This document shows positions 23,560 to 32,359 of a stretch of DNA of 32,429 bases, in pieces (positions within the stretch are counted from its first letter, which is position 1; every line of letters starts with the position of its first letter). The translations under genes and the position numbers were made by a program. Source of the stretch: UBA11512 sp964623895 (GTDB lineage Bacteria; Bacillota; Clostridia; Oscillospirales; CAG-272); assembly GCA_964623895.1 (NCBI GenBank), contig CAZUWA010000016.1, positions 1 to 32,429 on the forward strand, given 5' to 3'. The notes under the pieces are model-generated. The model was not told the origin of the DNA, made no database searches, and saw only the letters and a list, made by a program, of their open reading frames with translations.

Positions 23560-24168
23560 TTATACGCCGAAGTAACGGCGTTCATTGTCTAAAGTAGTAT
23601 CACTGCCATGCCCGGGATAGACCTTCAAGTTTTCTTCGGTGGAAAGAAGCCGTCTAAGGGAAGAGAAGAGCAGTTCTTTGTTTCCACCCGGCATGTCTGT
23701 GCGACCGTAAGAGTGCTTAAATAGGGTATCTCCCGAAAAAAGCGCTGCTTTTGAAAGATAACAACAACTGCCTGCTGTGTGTCCGGGGGTGGATATCACT
23801 GTCAGTTGCTCCTCCCCAAAAGCGATCTTGTCGCCCTCTTTTAACAGTCGCGAGGGTGCTGTTTTGACCGTTTGCCCTTTTCCGAAAAAGCCGGAAACGT
23901 TCAACCGCGTGTCCGTAAGCCCTGATGCATCGTCAAGCGGACAGTAGAGCAACGTGTCGGTTTTTTTTACCAGTTCATCTACTGCTCCAAAGTGATCAAA
24001 ATGAGTGTGCGTTAAAAGAATGCCCTTTAATGTCAATCCTTCTTTTTGAAGGACTTCGAAGATCCTTTCGCCTTCTCCTGCGGGATCGATCACGACCGCA
24101 TCTTGCAAAGAAGACAGGATGTAGCAGTTGGTTTGAAGCGTTCCCAATGATAAAGCAATTACCTTCAT
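23560..24168 (-). CDS. MBL-fold metallohydrolase (glyoxalase II-like)
   Basis: The 202-aa product has the metallo-beta-lactamase-fold metal motif THTHFDH (His54, His56, Asp58, His59), then STPGHTAGS, FSGDTLF and YPGHGSDTTL, which supply the remaining ligands of a two-metal site. This is the short bacterial group close to hydroxyacylglutathione hydrolase (YcbL/YqgX type). Substrate is unknown; a thioester such as S-lactoyl-thiol is plausible. ATG 24168 has AAGGAGACGAT directly upstream. First gene of the operon with gltX and glnS, driven by a near-perfect promoter. Confidence 0.9.
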   Translation of the reverse strand: MKVIALSLGTLQTNCYILSSLQDAVVIDPAGEGERIFEVLQKEGLTLKGILLTHTHFDHFGAVDELVKKTDTLLYCPLDDASGLTDTRLNVSGFFGKGQTVKTAPSRLLKEGDKIAFGEEQLTVISTPGHTAGSCCYLSKAALFSGDTLFKHSYGRTDMPGGNKELLFSSLRRLLSTEENLKVYPGHGSDTTLDNERRYFGV

Positions 24169-24195
24169 ATCGTCTCCTTGTAGCATAATCAATTC

Positions 24196-24224
24196 ATTAT
24201 AGCACAGTTCTTTCCGATTGTCAA
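24196..24224 (-). promoter_or_regulatory. Consensus sigma-A promoter of the MBL-gltX-glnS operon
   Basis: On the minus strand TTGACA (24224-24219), 17-bp spacer, TATAAT (24201-24196): both boxes match consensus fully. Leader only about 25 nt, too short for a T-box. Confidence 0.95.
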
Positions 24225-24246
24225 TATTTTTAAAGGGCATGTTTGA

Positions 24247-24623
24247 AAAAACGAAATATCCCCCATGTCTGCGAAAAATGGAGAGTATATCTTTGACATT
24301 TGCAATGCGGAAGGTGAAAATCAGTTTATTCCCTCAGAGGATTCTTCCTATGTTGTGACTGTTCAGGTTTGGAATGGTAACAAACTGAAGTCGGAGGGTA
24401 AATCGGCAGTCGCTGCGGTGAAATGTCGTTCTGCGGCAATCTATGACAAGGTGAATGCTATTCTACCTTTGCGATTCATGAGCGTGTCTTCGAATACGGA
24501 GAAAAGGAAACTACCTCGCATACTTGGAATGACGGTGTCGTCGTTGCCGATCCCTTTTCAGAAGAATACGGAAAGACGAAATATACTTGTACATGGAATT
24601 GTAGCCTTCCAAAACAATTTTGA
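24247..24623 (+). pseudogene. Remnant of a large surface protein (Fn3/Ig-like and TCTW repeat)
   Basis: One frame (from about 24247) reads EYIFDICNAEG ... SSYVVTVQVWNGNKLKSEGKSAVAA, like a strand-rich repeat of clostridial surface proteins. After about 24445 the meaningful frame shifts: the next frame (24447-24623, stop TGA 24621-24623) reads YSTFAIHERVFEYGEKET followed by HTWNDGVVVADPFSEEYGKT and YTCTWNC. This resembles the H.W..G.V...PT...G...YTC..C repeats near the C-terminal end of such proteins. There is no start region, ribosome site, signal or anchor. The piece therefore looks like a frameshifted, truncated relic. Its 3' end approaches the 3' end of topB on the other strand. Confidence 0.55.
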
Positions 24624-24667
24624 AGGTTTCGCTGTTGCAAAAAATGATTGGATTGTAGGGACTTTTC

Positions 24668-26974
24668 TCAAATATTCTTCATGTTTTTTATAATTTCCAT
24701 TGCTTCCCAATCGTTAAGTGTCCTGCCGTCTTTGATGAAAGGTAGGCGAAAGTTACATCCCTCCGTATATCCCGCGCATCCATATGCGGTCTTTCCTTTG
24801 AGGATCTTTTTTCCGCAACGAGGACATTGGGGAATGCTTGATGCGCTTCTTTCAGTCCTATCCGAGAAATCGAACAGAACTTTTCCCGTCTCGTCCAATT
24901 TTAAGACAGCGGAGAAGGTCTTTCCGCTCTTTTTTGAGATAAATCCGTTAAGTAGTGCTGTTTCCTTCTTTGTAATAAGTTCTTTGACGATCGGTAGGGT
25001 GACGGCTTTGCCGCAGATATAGGTGTTGATTGATAATTTGCAACCGGTTTCTTTGAAATTTTCGCATCCGTAGAAAGTTCTTCTGCGAATGACTTTTCCG
25101 CCGCAAAGCGGGCAGAGACCGATCTCTTCGCCAAAGAGTCCGATATTGATGCTTTGATCGTCAAAAATGGTTTGGATCTGCTTCTCAGCCAAGGAAATAC
25201 TTTCTTCAACTGTCATTTTTCCATGAAATACCTTCTTGAGTGCTTGCCCAAGTTCGCTTGTTTTGTACTTATCCATTGAAATGTGCATACGGTCGAGGCT
25301 TTCTACAAAAAATTCGCCATCCGGTAGGATACGGTAGACATCTTTCTTTAATTCGATGTAACCGCTTTTGCGTGCGTTGTCGATGATGCCGGTACGGGTA
25401 GCTTCTGTGCCCAGTTCCAGTCCCTCAAAAATGGCGCGATAATCCTCGCTATCGTCTTCCGTTTCTCCTTCAATTGTCTCTTTGGCGATGGCTTTTTCTT
25501 CTTTGAAAGGATTTTTCAGATAGTTGTTTAATGTTTCAATGGTATAGTGCTTTGGGGGTGTTGTTTCCTTTTCAATCGGCTTGAAATTGATGACCACTTT
25601 GTCTCCTTTGTTTAATTTTGGCAAGAATTTATCCTTCCCGACACGGTCGTCATATTTCGTCCAACCCGGTTCTTCAATGACCGTGCCTTTTAACAGGAAG
25701 GTTTCAAGATCGCCCACTTTGATCTCGATCTCGCTTTTGGCGACTACGCAGTCTTCGGCGCAGAATACTGCAATAAAGCGACGGAATACTGTTGAATATA
25801 CCTGCTCTTCACGTGGACTCAGATCGCTCTTTTTCGGAATTTGATAAGTTGGCGTAAGGGCGGAGTGTGATTCGATCTTGCTGTCATCGAAAATGGACTT
25901 GGTATCCTTCATCTTGACGGGGTAGCCCATTTTTTTGCAGTTTTCAAGAATGGATGCCACCTTTCCTTTTTCCGCTGTGGCAAGATATTCTGAGTTTGTA
26001 CGGGGATAGGTCAAAAATCCGCGTTCATACAGTTTTTGAATGATCTCAAGTGAGTCATTCATTGACATTTTGTATTTTTTTCCGAGGACATTTTGTAATT
26101 TTGAAAGGGAATACAGCTTTCCGGGGGAAAGTTTGTCCTTTTTATGTTTAACGGCAGTGACTACTGCTCCCATATCATTGTATTTTTTGCAAAGCTCTTC
26201 CGCTTTGTTTCGCTCGGTTTCTTCAAATCTGCTCTTTGAGAGAAGTTCCACAACTTCTCCGTTTGTTTTTTCTTTCGAAGAAATCGCAAGATATTTTCCC
26301 GGAACAAAGTTACGGATCGCCATATCTCGCTCATAGATCGCGCGTACAATCGGGGCGATCACTCTGCCGACACGCAAAAGAACGCCGGTTTTCAGTGTTG
26401 CATAACGAGTCAAATTGACTCCGTACAGCCAGTCGATATAGGTTCGCGCAAAGCCTTCGCCTGCAAGAAGATCGTAGTCGCTTTCGCTCTTGAGTTCAGT
26501 CAACGCTTTTGCAACCGTTTCCGGGGTTTGATCGGGCAACCACAGCCGCTTGAGCGCTTTGCTTGCTGCTTTTTCTTCTCCTCTGAGCGCATTTTCTATA
26601 CACAGGCGGATGATGATCTCTCCCTCGCGATCGGCATCTCCTGCGTTGATGATGGTGTCTACATCTTCGCGAAGGCAGAGGGATTTAATAATCAAAAACT
26701 GCTTTTCGACTCCGGAATCCGCTTTGCCGTCCTGTTTACGCAGTTCAAATTCGAATTTTTGCGGAAAGCAGGGAAGATCATCCATGCTCCATCTGCCTTT
26801 TGGATCAGCGGCAGGATTGTAGTGCTCAACATCGCACAAAGAAAACAGATGTCCGAACGCCCAAGTGATAATATACCCATTGCCTTCGAGATATCCGTCC
26901 CGTTTATTCATTTTTCCGATACCTGCGGCGATGTTCCGTCCAAGGCTCGGCTTTTCTGCGATGATCAGTACCAT
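24668..26974 (-). CDS. topB: DNA topoisomerase III (type IA)
   Basis: Relaxes and decatenates DNA by single-strand passage. The 768-aa product has the TOPRIM domain at the start (AEKPSLG, NAGDADREGEI with Asp113, Asp115 and Glu118), the catalytic Tyr323 in GFLTYPRTNSEYL, and TSELGQALKKV typical of TopB. The C-terminal part has two Cys4-type zinc ribbons (CPLCGGKV...GCENFKETGC and CPRCGKKI...GCAGYTEGC). TopB enzymes of this length with zinc ribbons occur on chromosomes and on conjugative elements; no conjugation genes are nearby. ATG 26974 has GGAG 5 nt upstream. Single-gene unit with a weak promoter. Confidence 0.93.
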   Translation of the reverse strand: MVLIIAEKPSLGRNIAAGIGKMNKRDGYLEGNGYIITWAFGHLFSLCDVEHYNPAADPKGRWSMDDLPCFPQKFEFELRKQDGKADSGVEKQFLIIKSLCLREDVDTIINAGDADREGEIIIRLCIENALRGEEKAASKALKRLWLPDQTPETVAKALTELKSESDYDLLAGEGFARTYIDWLYGVNLTRYATLKTGVLLRVGRVIAPIVRAIYERDMAIRNFVPGKYLAISSKEKTNGEVVELLSKSRFEETERNKAEELCKKYNDMGAVVTAVKHKKDKLSPGKLYSLSKLQNVLGKKYKMSMNDSLEIIQKLYERGFLTYPRTNSEYLATAEKGKVASILENCKKMGYPVKMKDTKSIFDDSKIESHSALTPTYQIPKKSDLSPREEQVYSTVFRRFIAVFCAEDCVVAKSEIEIKVGDLETFLLKGTVIEEPGWTKYDDRVGKDKFLPKLNKGDKVVINFKPIEKETTPPKHYTIETLNNYLKNPFKEEKAIAKETIEGETEDDSEDYRAIFEGLELGTEATRTGIIDNARKSGYIELKKDVYRILPDGEFFVESLDRMHISMDKYKTSELGQALKKVFHGKMTVEESISLAEKQIQTIFDDQSINIGLFGEEIGLCPLCGGKVIRRRTFYGCENFKETGCKLSINTYICGKAVTLPIVKELITKKETALLNGFISKKSGKTFSAVLKLDETGKVLFDFSDRTERSASSIPQCPRCGKKILKGKTAYGCAGYTEGCNFRLPFIKDGRTLNDWEAMEIIKNMKNI

Positions 26975-27008
26975 AATTGCTCCATTTTAAATTTAAATTG
27001 CTTTTGTC

Positions 27009-27037
27009 ATTTTACCATATGTTTTTCAAAATGTACA
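27009..27037 (-). promoter_or_regulatory. Possible promoter of topB
   Basis: On the minus strand TGTACA (27037-27032), 17-bp spacer, TAAAAT (27014-27009). The -35 is a poor match, so strength should be low. Confidence 0.5.
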
Positions 27038-27049
27038 GAGAAAAGAGAA

Positions 27050-27093
27050 AAAATCCAAAAACGCCGTTGCTCTCTAAAATAAGGGCAACGGCG
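27050..27093 (-). terminator. Intrinsic terminator of purA
   Basis: On the minus strand CGCCGTTGC (27093-27085) pairs with GCAACGGCG (27070-27062), followed by TTTTTGGATTTTTT. Confidence 0.92.
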
Positions 27094-27099
27094 CAATAT

Positions 27100-28371
27100 T
27101 TACATCATGAAATATGATTCTCTTTCCGCACCGACAGAAACTAGCGTGATCTTGCTTTCAGTCTCCTTTTCAATATAGCGGATGTAGTCTTTTGCTTCCT
27201 TTGGCAGTTCTTCAAAACTGCGACAACCGGAAATATCGCATTTCCAACCGGGCAGGTACTCATACACCGGCTTTGCTTCTTCCAAAGCCTCGCCATATGG
27301 GAAAGCAGTCGTCTTCTTGCCGTCAATGTCATAAGCCACGCATACCGGAATTTTTTCAAGGTAGGACAAGACATCGAGCTTAGTTAACGCAATGCCATCG
27401 CACCCCTGCATTTTGATGCCGTATTTGGAAGCGGGAATGTCAAAGCCGCCCACTCTTCTCGGTCTGCCGGTCGCGGCGCCGTATTCTCCTCCTGCCTTAC
27501 GCAATTCCTCTCCTTCATCGCCGAAAAGTTCGCAGACGAACGGTCCTTCTCCGACGCATGAGGAGTATGCTTTCATAATACCGAGCGAATGATCCAATTT
27601 CGCGCCGGGAATGCCTGCGCCGATGGGGGCATAGGAAGCGAGAGAATTGGAGGAGGAAGTATAGGGACAGATGCCCATGTCAATATCACGAAGAGCACCG
27701 AGTTGCGCCTCAAACAGAATGTTTTTCCCCTCTTTGATAGCTTCTGTTAAGAATTCGGTACTGTCTACCACATTTTCCTTGAATGGATATGCGTAGGTTC
27801 GTAACCAGTCAAGAATTTCTTCAACGGTGATCGCTTCATGCTTGTAGCCTTCTTTTACGGTCAGATTTTTCCATTCGATGATACCGGTTAGTTTTTTGAT
27901 CAGCCGTTCTTCGTTAAAGAGGTCACCGAAGCGAATGACTTTTTTCATATATCTGTCTGCATAAGCAGGTGCGATACCGCGACGGGTAGAGCCAAATTTT
28001 GCATCTCCTAAACGATCTTCTTCCAAACAGTCCAACAATTTGTGATAGGGCATGCAGATGACCGCACGGTCGCTGATCTTCAGATTCTTGGCTGTGATGG
28101 CAACATCGCCCTCTCTAAGTTTTGCGACTTCTTTGTATAGGTGTTCAGCATCGACCACCATACCCGGACCGCAAAGGTTGACTGTCGAGTCTCTGAGAAT
28201 ACCGGACGGAAGCAGGTTGAGAATGAATTTTCCGCGTTCGTTGATGACGGTGTGACCGGCATTATTGCCGCCTTGATAGCGGATCACGATGTCATAGTTG
28301 CTACTGAGCAAATCGACGATTCTGCCCTTGCCTTCATCACCCCAGTTGATACCCGTAATTGCTGTTAACAT
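27100..28371 (-). CDS. purA: Adenylosuccinate synthetase
   Basis: Joins IMP and aspartate with GTP to form adenylosuccinate, the first step from IMP to AMP. The 423-aa product has GINWGDEGKGRIVD (phosphate loop and catalytic Asp), QGGNNAGHTV (catalytic His), FGSTRRGIAPAY and the guanine-binding TKLDVLSYLEKIPVC. The usual GWGDEGKGK is slightly changed (INWGDEGKGR), still with Asp and Lys. Length is normal. ATG 28371 has an AGGAG about 7 nt upstream. It lies 28 bp after purB, which performs the next reaction, and a strong terminator follows, so purB-purA form one transcript. Confidence 0.96.
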   Translation of the reverse strand: MLTAITGINWGDEGKGRIVDLLSSNYDIVIRYQGGNNAGHTVINERGKFILNLLPSGILRDSTVNLCGPGMVVDAEHLYKEVAKLREGDVAITAKNLKISDRAVICMPYHKLLDCLEEDRLGDAKFGSTRRGIAPAYADRYMKKVIRFGDLFNEERLIKKLTGIIEWKNLTVKEGYKHEAITVEEILDWLRTYAYPFKENVVDSTEFLTEAIKEGKNILFEAQLGALRDIDMGICPYTSSSNSLASYAPIGAGIPGAKLDHSLGIMKAYSSCVGEGPFVCELFGDEGEELRKAGGEYGAATGRPRRVGGFDIPASKYGIKMQGCDGIALTKLDVLSYLEKIPVCVAYDIDGKKTTAFPYGEALEEAKPVYEYLPGWKCDISGCRSFEELPKEAKDYIRYIEKETESKITLVSVGAERESYFMM

Positions 28372-28399
28372 GGTTTTTCTCCTTTATGCATTCTATACA

Positions 28400-29827
28400 T
28401 TATACATTCACGGTTGCGTCGGTGCTTTCAAAGGAAGAACTTTGAAGGAGCGGTCGCACCGTGTTTTTGATATATTCTTTGGTTTGTTCGGATGCCATAC
28501 CGGAAAGGTTGTGCTCCGCACGGATCGATTCAATTTCATCCTTGGTAAGATTGAAAACGGGATCGTTTTCAATGCGCGCCAAAAGATCATTTTCTTTACC
28601 GTACAATTTGATTGCTTTTGTACATTCTACCGAATGCATACGAATAGCTTCATGCAGTTCTTGTCGGTCTCCGCCTTTTTCCACACAGTACATCAAAATA
28701 TTCTCGGTGAGCATATACGGCAGTTCTTCGTCAAGGTGCTTCTTCATGACTGCGGGATAAACTGTTCCGCCTTTGATGACATTGATATACAGCGTCAAAA
28801 TGCCGTCACACGCCAAAAACGCTTCCGGAATGGAAATGCGTTTGTTTGCCGAATCGTCAAGTGTGCGCTCCAACCACTGAGTGGCGGAGGTGATTGCAGG
28901 GTTCATTGCATCGACCATAACATAACGAGCAAGCGAGCAGATCCGTTCACAACGCATCGGATTACGCTTGTATGCCATTGCCGATGAACCGATTTGACCG
29001 GATTCAAACGGTTCATCGAATTCCTTCAGATGAGAAAGGAGTCGAATATCCGTTGCAAATTTAGATGCACTTTGCGCAATACCGGAGAGAATGGAAAGAA
29101 TGAAATAATCCTCTTTTCGCGAATAGGTCTGTCCGGATACCGGAACGCAAGTTTCAAATCCCATTTTTGTAGCAATTTTTTCTTCCAATGCCTTGACTTT
29201 TTCTTGGTTGCCATCAAACAATTTCAGAAAGCTTGCCGCTGTGCCGGTCGTCCCTTTACATCCAAGCAACTTCATTCGTGCGATTGCAAAATCAAGGTGC
29301 TCTAAATCGGCAAGAAGATCATTGATCCACAAGGTTGCACGCTTTCCTACGGTCGTTGGCTGTGCCGCTTGAAAATGGGTGTAAGCAAGGGTCGGAATGT
29401 CGGCATTTGCTTCTGCAAAATCGGCAAGAGCAGAGACGGCATTTAATAAAAGTACTCGAATATGCAAAAGCGCCTCACGCATTACGATGATATCGGTGTT
29501 GTCTCCGACATAGCAACTGGTCGCACCCAAATGGATGATGCCTTTTGCACTTGGACAGGCGTCTCCGTAGGTGTGTACATGTGCCATCACATCATGACGG
29601 AATTTCTTTTCATATCCGGTTGCTTTGTCATAATCAATATCATAGATGTGTGCGGAAAGTTCGTTGATCTGTTCATCGGTGATCGGCAAGCCGAGTTCCT
29701 TTTCACTTTCGGCAAGGGCGACCCACAGCTTGCGCCAGGTTGAAAATTTATTGTCGGGAGAAAATATTTGTTGCATTTTTTTGCTCGCATAGCGAACAGA
29801 AAGCGGATTTTCGTAAATTTCCTTCAT
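28400..29827 (-). CDS. purB: Adenylosuccinate lyase
   Basis: Splits adenylosuccinate to AMP and also SAICAR to AICAR in purine synthesis, releasing fumarate. The 475-aa product shows the fumarase/aspartase superfamily signature GSSAMAYKRNPMRCE, with the flexible loop Ser, plus LGATSCYVGDN and AYTHFQAAQPTTVGKRA with the catalytic His. Length matches the longer, eukaryote-like PurB group (about 470-480 aa) rather than the 430-aa B. subtilis form. ATG 29827 follows CGGAG 7 nt upstream. It is first in the purB-purA unit; other pur genes are not in the window. Confidence 0.95.
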   Translation of the reverse strand: MKEIYENPLSVRYASKKMQQIFSPDNKFSTWRKLWVALAESEKELGLPITDEQINELSAHIYDIDYDKATGYEKKFRHDVMAHVHTYGDACPSAKGIIHLGATSCYVGDNTDIIVMREALLHIRVLLLNAVSALADFAEANADIPTLAYTHFQAAQPTTVGKRATLWINDLLADLEHLDFAIARMKLLGCKGTTGTAASFLKLFDGNQEKVKALEEKIATKMGFETCVPVSGQTYSRKEDYFILSILSGIAQSASKFATDIRLLSHLKEFDEPFESGQIGSSAMAYKRNPMRCERICSLARYVMVDAMNPAITSATQWLERTLDDSANKRISIPEAFLACDGILTLYINVIKGGTVYPAVMKKHLDEELPYMLTENILMYCVEKGGDRQELHEAIRMHSVECTKAIKLYGKENDLLARIENDPVFNLTKDEIESIRAEHNLSGMASEQTKEYIKNTVRPLLQSSSFESTDATVNV

Positions 29828-29857
29828 ATCAAACTCCGATCATACTTTTCTACCCTA

Positions 29858-29886
29858 AATATAGCACATTTTTTAAAAATAATCAA
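29858..29886 (-). promoter_or_regulatory. Promoter of purB-purA
   Basis: On the minus strand TTGATT (29886-29881), 17-bp spacer, TATATT (29863-29858), about 30 bp before the start codon. No purine riboswitch could be seen in the short leader. Confidence 0.7.
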
Positions 29887-30002
29887 TATGACAAATGACG
29901 AAAAGAGAGAAGATTATTTGAATTGTTTTGGTGTTTTGAAAAGTTTTGTGCTTTTTACGAAAAATGACGAATATTGTATTGGTTTTTTTGCAACAATCAC
30001 CA

Positions 30003-30031
30003 TTGACAATGTTGCTTGTTTGTGGTACAAT
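30003..30031 (+). promoter_or_regulatory. Promoter of pyrR-uraA
   Basis: TTGACA (30003-30008), 17-bp spacer, TACAAT (30026-30031). Leaves a leader of about 145 nt that holds the attenuator. Confidence 0.85.
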
Positions 30032-30057
30032 CCCGCCCGGAATAGACCGAACGCTTT

Positions 30058-30159
30058 AAATCGGTGCGAGACACCGGCAAGATTTCGGATAAATTAGAAG
30101 GACAGCCATGCGTTGCCCGCTCTGTTTTACGATCGTCTTGCCGAAAGGCAAGTCTTTTT
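30058..30159 (+). promoter_or_regulatory. PyrR-type transcription attenuator
   Basis: Three mutually exclusive pairings are visible. Binding loop: CGGTG (30062-30066) with CACCG (30072-30076), CGAGA loop, and an outer AAAT/ATTT (30058-30061 with 30082-30085) around a GCAAG bulge. Terminator: CTTGCC (30137-30142), GAAA, GGCAAG (30147-30152), then TCTTTTT. Antiterminator: CGGCAAGA (30075-30082) is perfectly complementary to TCTTGCCG (30136-30143) and would break the terminator. UMP/UTP-bound PyrR should hold the first hairpin and so allow termination, as in B. subtilis pyr leaders. Confidence 0.75.
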
Positions 30160-30182
30160 GTTATTCTGAAAGGAGGTGTCTC

Positions 30183-30719
30183 ATGCAAGACATCAAAGCG
30201 CAGATTATGACTGAGGCGGCAATGCAACGTACTATTTTGCGCATTGCACACGAAATTGTGGAAAAAAATGAAGACGGAGACATTTGTTTCGTTGGTATCC
30301 ACCGCCGCGGTGTGCCGTTGGCGAAACAAATTGCCGAGGCGGTCTCGGAATTCACCGGCAGACAGTATGATGTTGGTAGCGTGGATATTACTCTTTATCG
30401 TGATGATTTGACGCAGATCGCGCAAGAGCCGACTGTCTTAAACACCGGTATTGATTTTCCCGTTGTAGGCAGAACGGTTATTTTGGTGGATGATGTGATC
30501 TACACCGGACGGACCATTCGCGCCGCTATTGATGCCGTTTTGCATATCGCGCGTCCTGCGAAAATACAACTGGCAGTGATGGTAGACAGGGGACACAGAG
30601 AACTGCCGATCAGAGCGGATTATGTTGGAAAGAATGTTCCGACATCGAAAAACGAGAGAGTGTGTGTGTGCCTACCGGAGTATGACGGATTGACGGGCGT
30701 GTTGCTGTATGATTTTTGA
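30183..30719 (+). CDS. pyrR: Pyrimidine attenuation regulator PyrR / uracil phosphoribosyltransferase
   Basis: PyrR binds pyr leader RNA when UMP is high and also has weak uracil phosphoribosyltransferase activity. The 178-aa product starts at ATG 30183, which has AAGGAGG 7 nt upstream. It shows FVGIHRRGVPLAKQIAE, the PRPP-binding VILVDDVIYTGRTIRAA, and VMVDRGHRELPIRADYVGKN with the usual C-terminal region. An earlier in-frame start at 30108 is rejected because it would read through the terminator hairpin of the attenuator. Followed by uraA after 80 bp. Confidence 0.95.
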   Translation: MQDIKAQIMTEAAMQRTILRIAHEIVEKNEDGDICFVGIHRRGVPLAKQIAEAVSEFTGRQYDVGSVDITLYRDDLTQIAQEPTVLNTGIDFPVVGRTVILVDDVIYTGRTIRAAIDAVLHIARPAKIQLAVMVDRGHRELPIRADYVGKNVPTSKNERVCVCLPEYDGLTGVLLYDF

Positions 30720-30799
30720 CAAGAAGGCAAAGAGAGTAAGTTAAGGCTTTTAATGCGTTTGCATTTGAGATAAATAATTTTTTTAGAGGGGAAAAAAGA

Positions 30800-32137
30800 A
30801 TGAATTTGATTTACAATGTTCAAGACAAGCCAAAATTTGGCAAACTGCTCGTGTTTGCCTTTCAACAGATCCTCGCGATCTTAGCGGCGACTATCGCAGT
30901 GCCGACAATCGTTGGAAATGGTATGGATCAGTCGGCAGCGCTGCTCGGTGCCGGTGTGGGTACGATCGTATATCTGCTGTTCACAAAGTTTAAAAGCCCG
31001 GTTTTCCTCGGATCTTCGTTTGCATTTATCGGTCCGATGACAGCTGCTTTCGCAGGTGCCGCTTCTGCAGCAGCAGGCTATCTCGGGTTGATAATCGGTG
31101 CGGTGTTCGCAGGGTTGGTATATGTAATCATTGCGATCATTGTGAAACTGATCGGTGTAAATTGGATCAATAAATTGATGCCTGCAGTCGTAATTGGACC
31201 GACAGTCGCTATCATCGGTCTTTCTCTTGCAGGAAATGCAGTCGGTGATCTCACCGCTGGTAAGGTCTTGGTAGATGGCGTTTCTGCAGCAAATCCTCAT
31301 ATTGCATTGATCTGCGGACTTGTTACTCTCTTCACGGTCGTTCTTGCATCGGTATACGGCAAGAAAATGGCAAAACTGATCCCCTTTATTATCGGTATTA
31401 TGGCAGGTTATTTGGTAGCGTCGATCTTTACTGTGATCGGTGTACTAACAGATAATGTTTCCCTTCAGGTGATCGATTTCTCCGCATTCAAGAACATGGA
31501 GATCATACATATCCCTGAATTTTCCTTCGTAAACGCTTTTAGCGGTGTGAAAGATCTGCTCGAAGATCCCTCTTATATTCTGACAATTGCGGTGGCATAT
31601 GTACCGGTTGCGTTCGTAGTATTTGCAGAACATATTGCAGACCATAAGAACCTTTCAGCAATTATCGGACAGGAACTGCTCGAAGAACCGGGGCTGCACA
31701 GAACGCTCCTTGGAGACGGTGTTGGCTCAATGGCAGGTGCATTCTTCGGCGGATGCCCCAACACAACATACGGTGAGTCTGTCGGTTGCGTTGCAATTAC
31801 CAGAAACGCTTCCACAGTTACTATTCTTGCAACTGCAATTATTGCCATTGCAATCTCCTTCTTCGGTCCGTTCGTCACATTCCTTGCATCCATTCCTAAC
31901 TGCGTCATGGGCGGTGTGTGCGTCACTCTGTACGGATTCATTGCAGTGTCCGGTCTGAAGATGATCCAGTCGGTAGATCTCGGTCAAAACAAGAACCTCT
32001 TCGTTGTAGCAGTGATCTTGATCTGCGGTATCGGTGGTTTGACCATTTCCTTCGGTAAGGTTACTTTAACTTCTGTTGCTTGTGCGCTTATCCTCGGTAT
32101 CGTTACCAACCTTCTCTTAAAGAAAGGTAAAGATTAA
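30800..32137 (+). CDS. uraA: Uracil permease, NCS2 family
   Basis: Proton-coupled uptake of uracil across the membrane. The 445-aa product has about 12-14 hydrophobic segments and the NCS2 marks: QQILAILAATIAVPTIVG in the first helix, AEHIADHKNLS with the conserved Glu/His, and GGCPNTTYGESVG with the substrate-side Glu. The length is that of E. coli UraA and Bacillus PyrP. A GAGGGG ribosome site lies 8 nt before ATG 30800. Placed behind pyrR, it should be repressed by uridine nucleotides through the attenuator; no second attenuator is seen in the 80-bp gap. Confidence 0.94.
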   Translation: MNLIYNVQDKPKFGKLLVFAFQQILAILAATIAVPTIVGNGMDQSAALLGAGVGTIVYLLFTKFKSPVFLGSSFAFIGPMTAAFAGAASAAAGYLGLIIGAVFAGLVYVIIAIIVKLIGVNWINKLMPAVVIGPTVAIIGLSLAGNAVGDLTAGKVLVDGVSAANPHIALICGLVTLFTVVLASVYGKKMAKLIPFIIGIMAGYLVASIFTVIGVLTDNVSLQVIDFSAFKNMEIIHIPEFSFVNAFSGVKDLLEDPSYILTIAVAYVPVAFVVFAEHIADHKNLSAIIGQELLEEPGLHRTLLGDGVGSMAGAFFGGCPNTTYGESVGCVAITRNASTVTILATAIIAIAISFFGPFVTFLASIPNCVMGGVCVTLYGFIAVSGLKMIQSVDLGQNKNLFVVAVILICGIGGLTISFGKVTLTSVACALILGIVTNLLLKKGKD

Positions 32138-32149
32138 ATAACATTTCTT

Positions 32150-32187
32150 ATTCGCCTGTCTGTATCGTTCAGACAGGCGAATTTCTA
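32150..32187 (+). terminator. Intrinsic terminator of pyrR-uraA
   Basis: Perfect 13-bp arms ATTCGCCTGTCTG (32150-32162) and CAGACAGGCGAAT (32170-32182), loop TATCGTT, with a short T-rich tail. Confidence 0.88.
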
Positions 32188-32308
32188 AGATGAAGAAGGG
32201 AAGTACTTGTACGGAAGCCGCCTGTTTCTGATATTTACTGTTTTTGAACCCGGAAATTTCTATATATTTCCGAGTTTCAAAAAAAATATAAAAATTTCAA
32301 AAAAGGTA

Positions 32309-32337
32309 TTGACAAATCGCACTGTTCATGCTATAAT
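32309..32337 (+). promoter_or_regulatory. Consensus promoter of tRNA-Leu
   Basis: TTGACA (32309-32314), 17-bp spacer, TATAAT (32332-32337), 23 bp before the tRNA. Confidence 0.95.
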
Positions 32338-32359
32338 ACTAATTACTGGTAGCGGATTT

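Noticed and set aside
24169..24240. T-box leader for the synthetase operon
   Set aside because: The promoter lies 28 bp from the start codon, so the leader is far too short, and no T-box sequence was found.
24605..24626. Hairpin CCTTC...GAAGG near the topB 3' end as terminator
   Set aside because: Interrupted stem and no T tract on the minus strand; it also lies within the pseudogene repeat.
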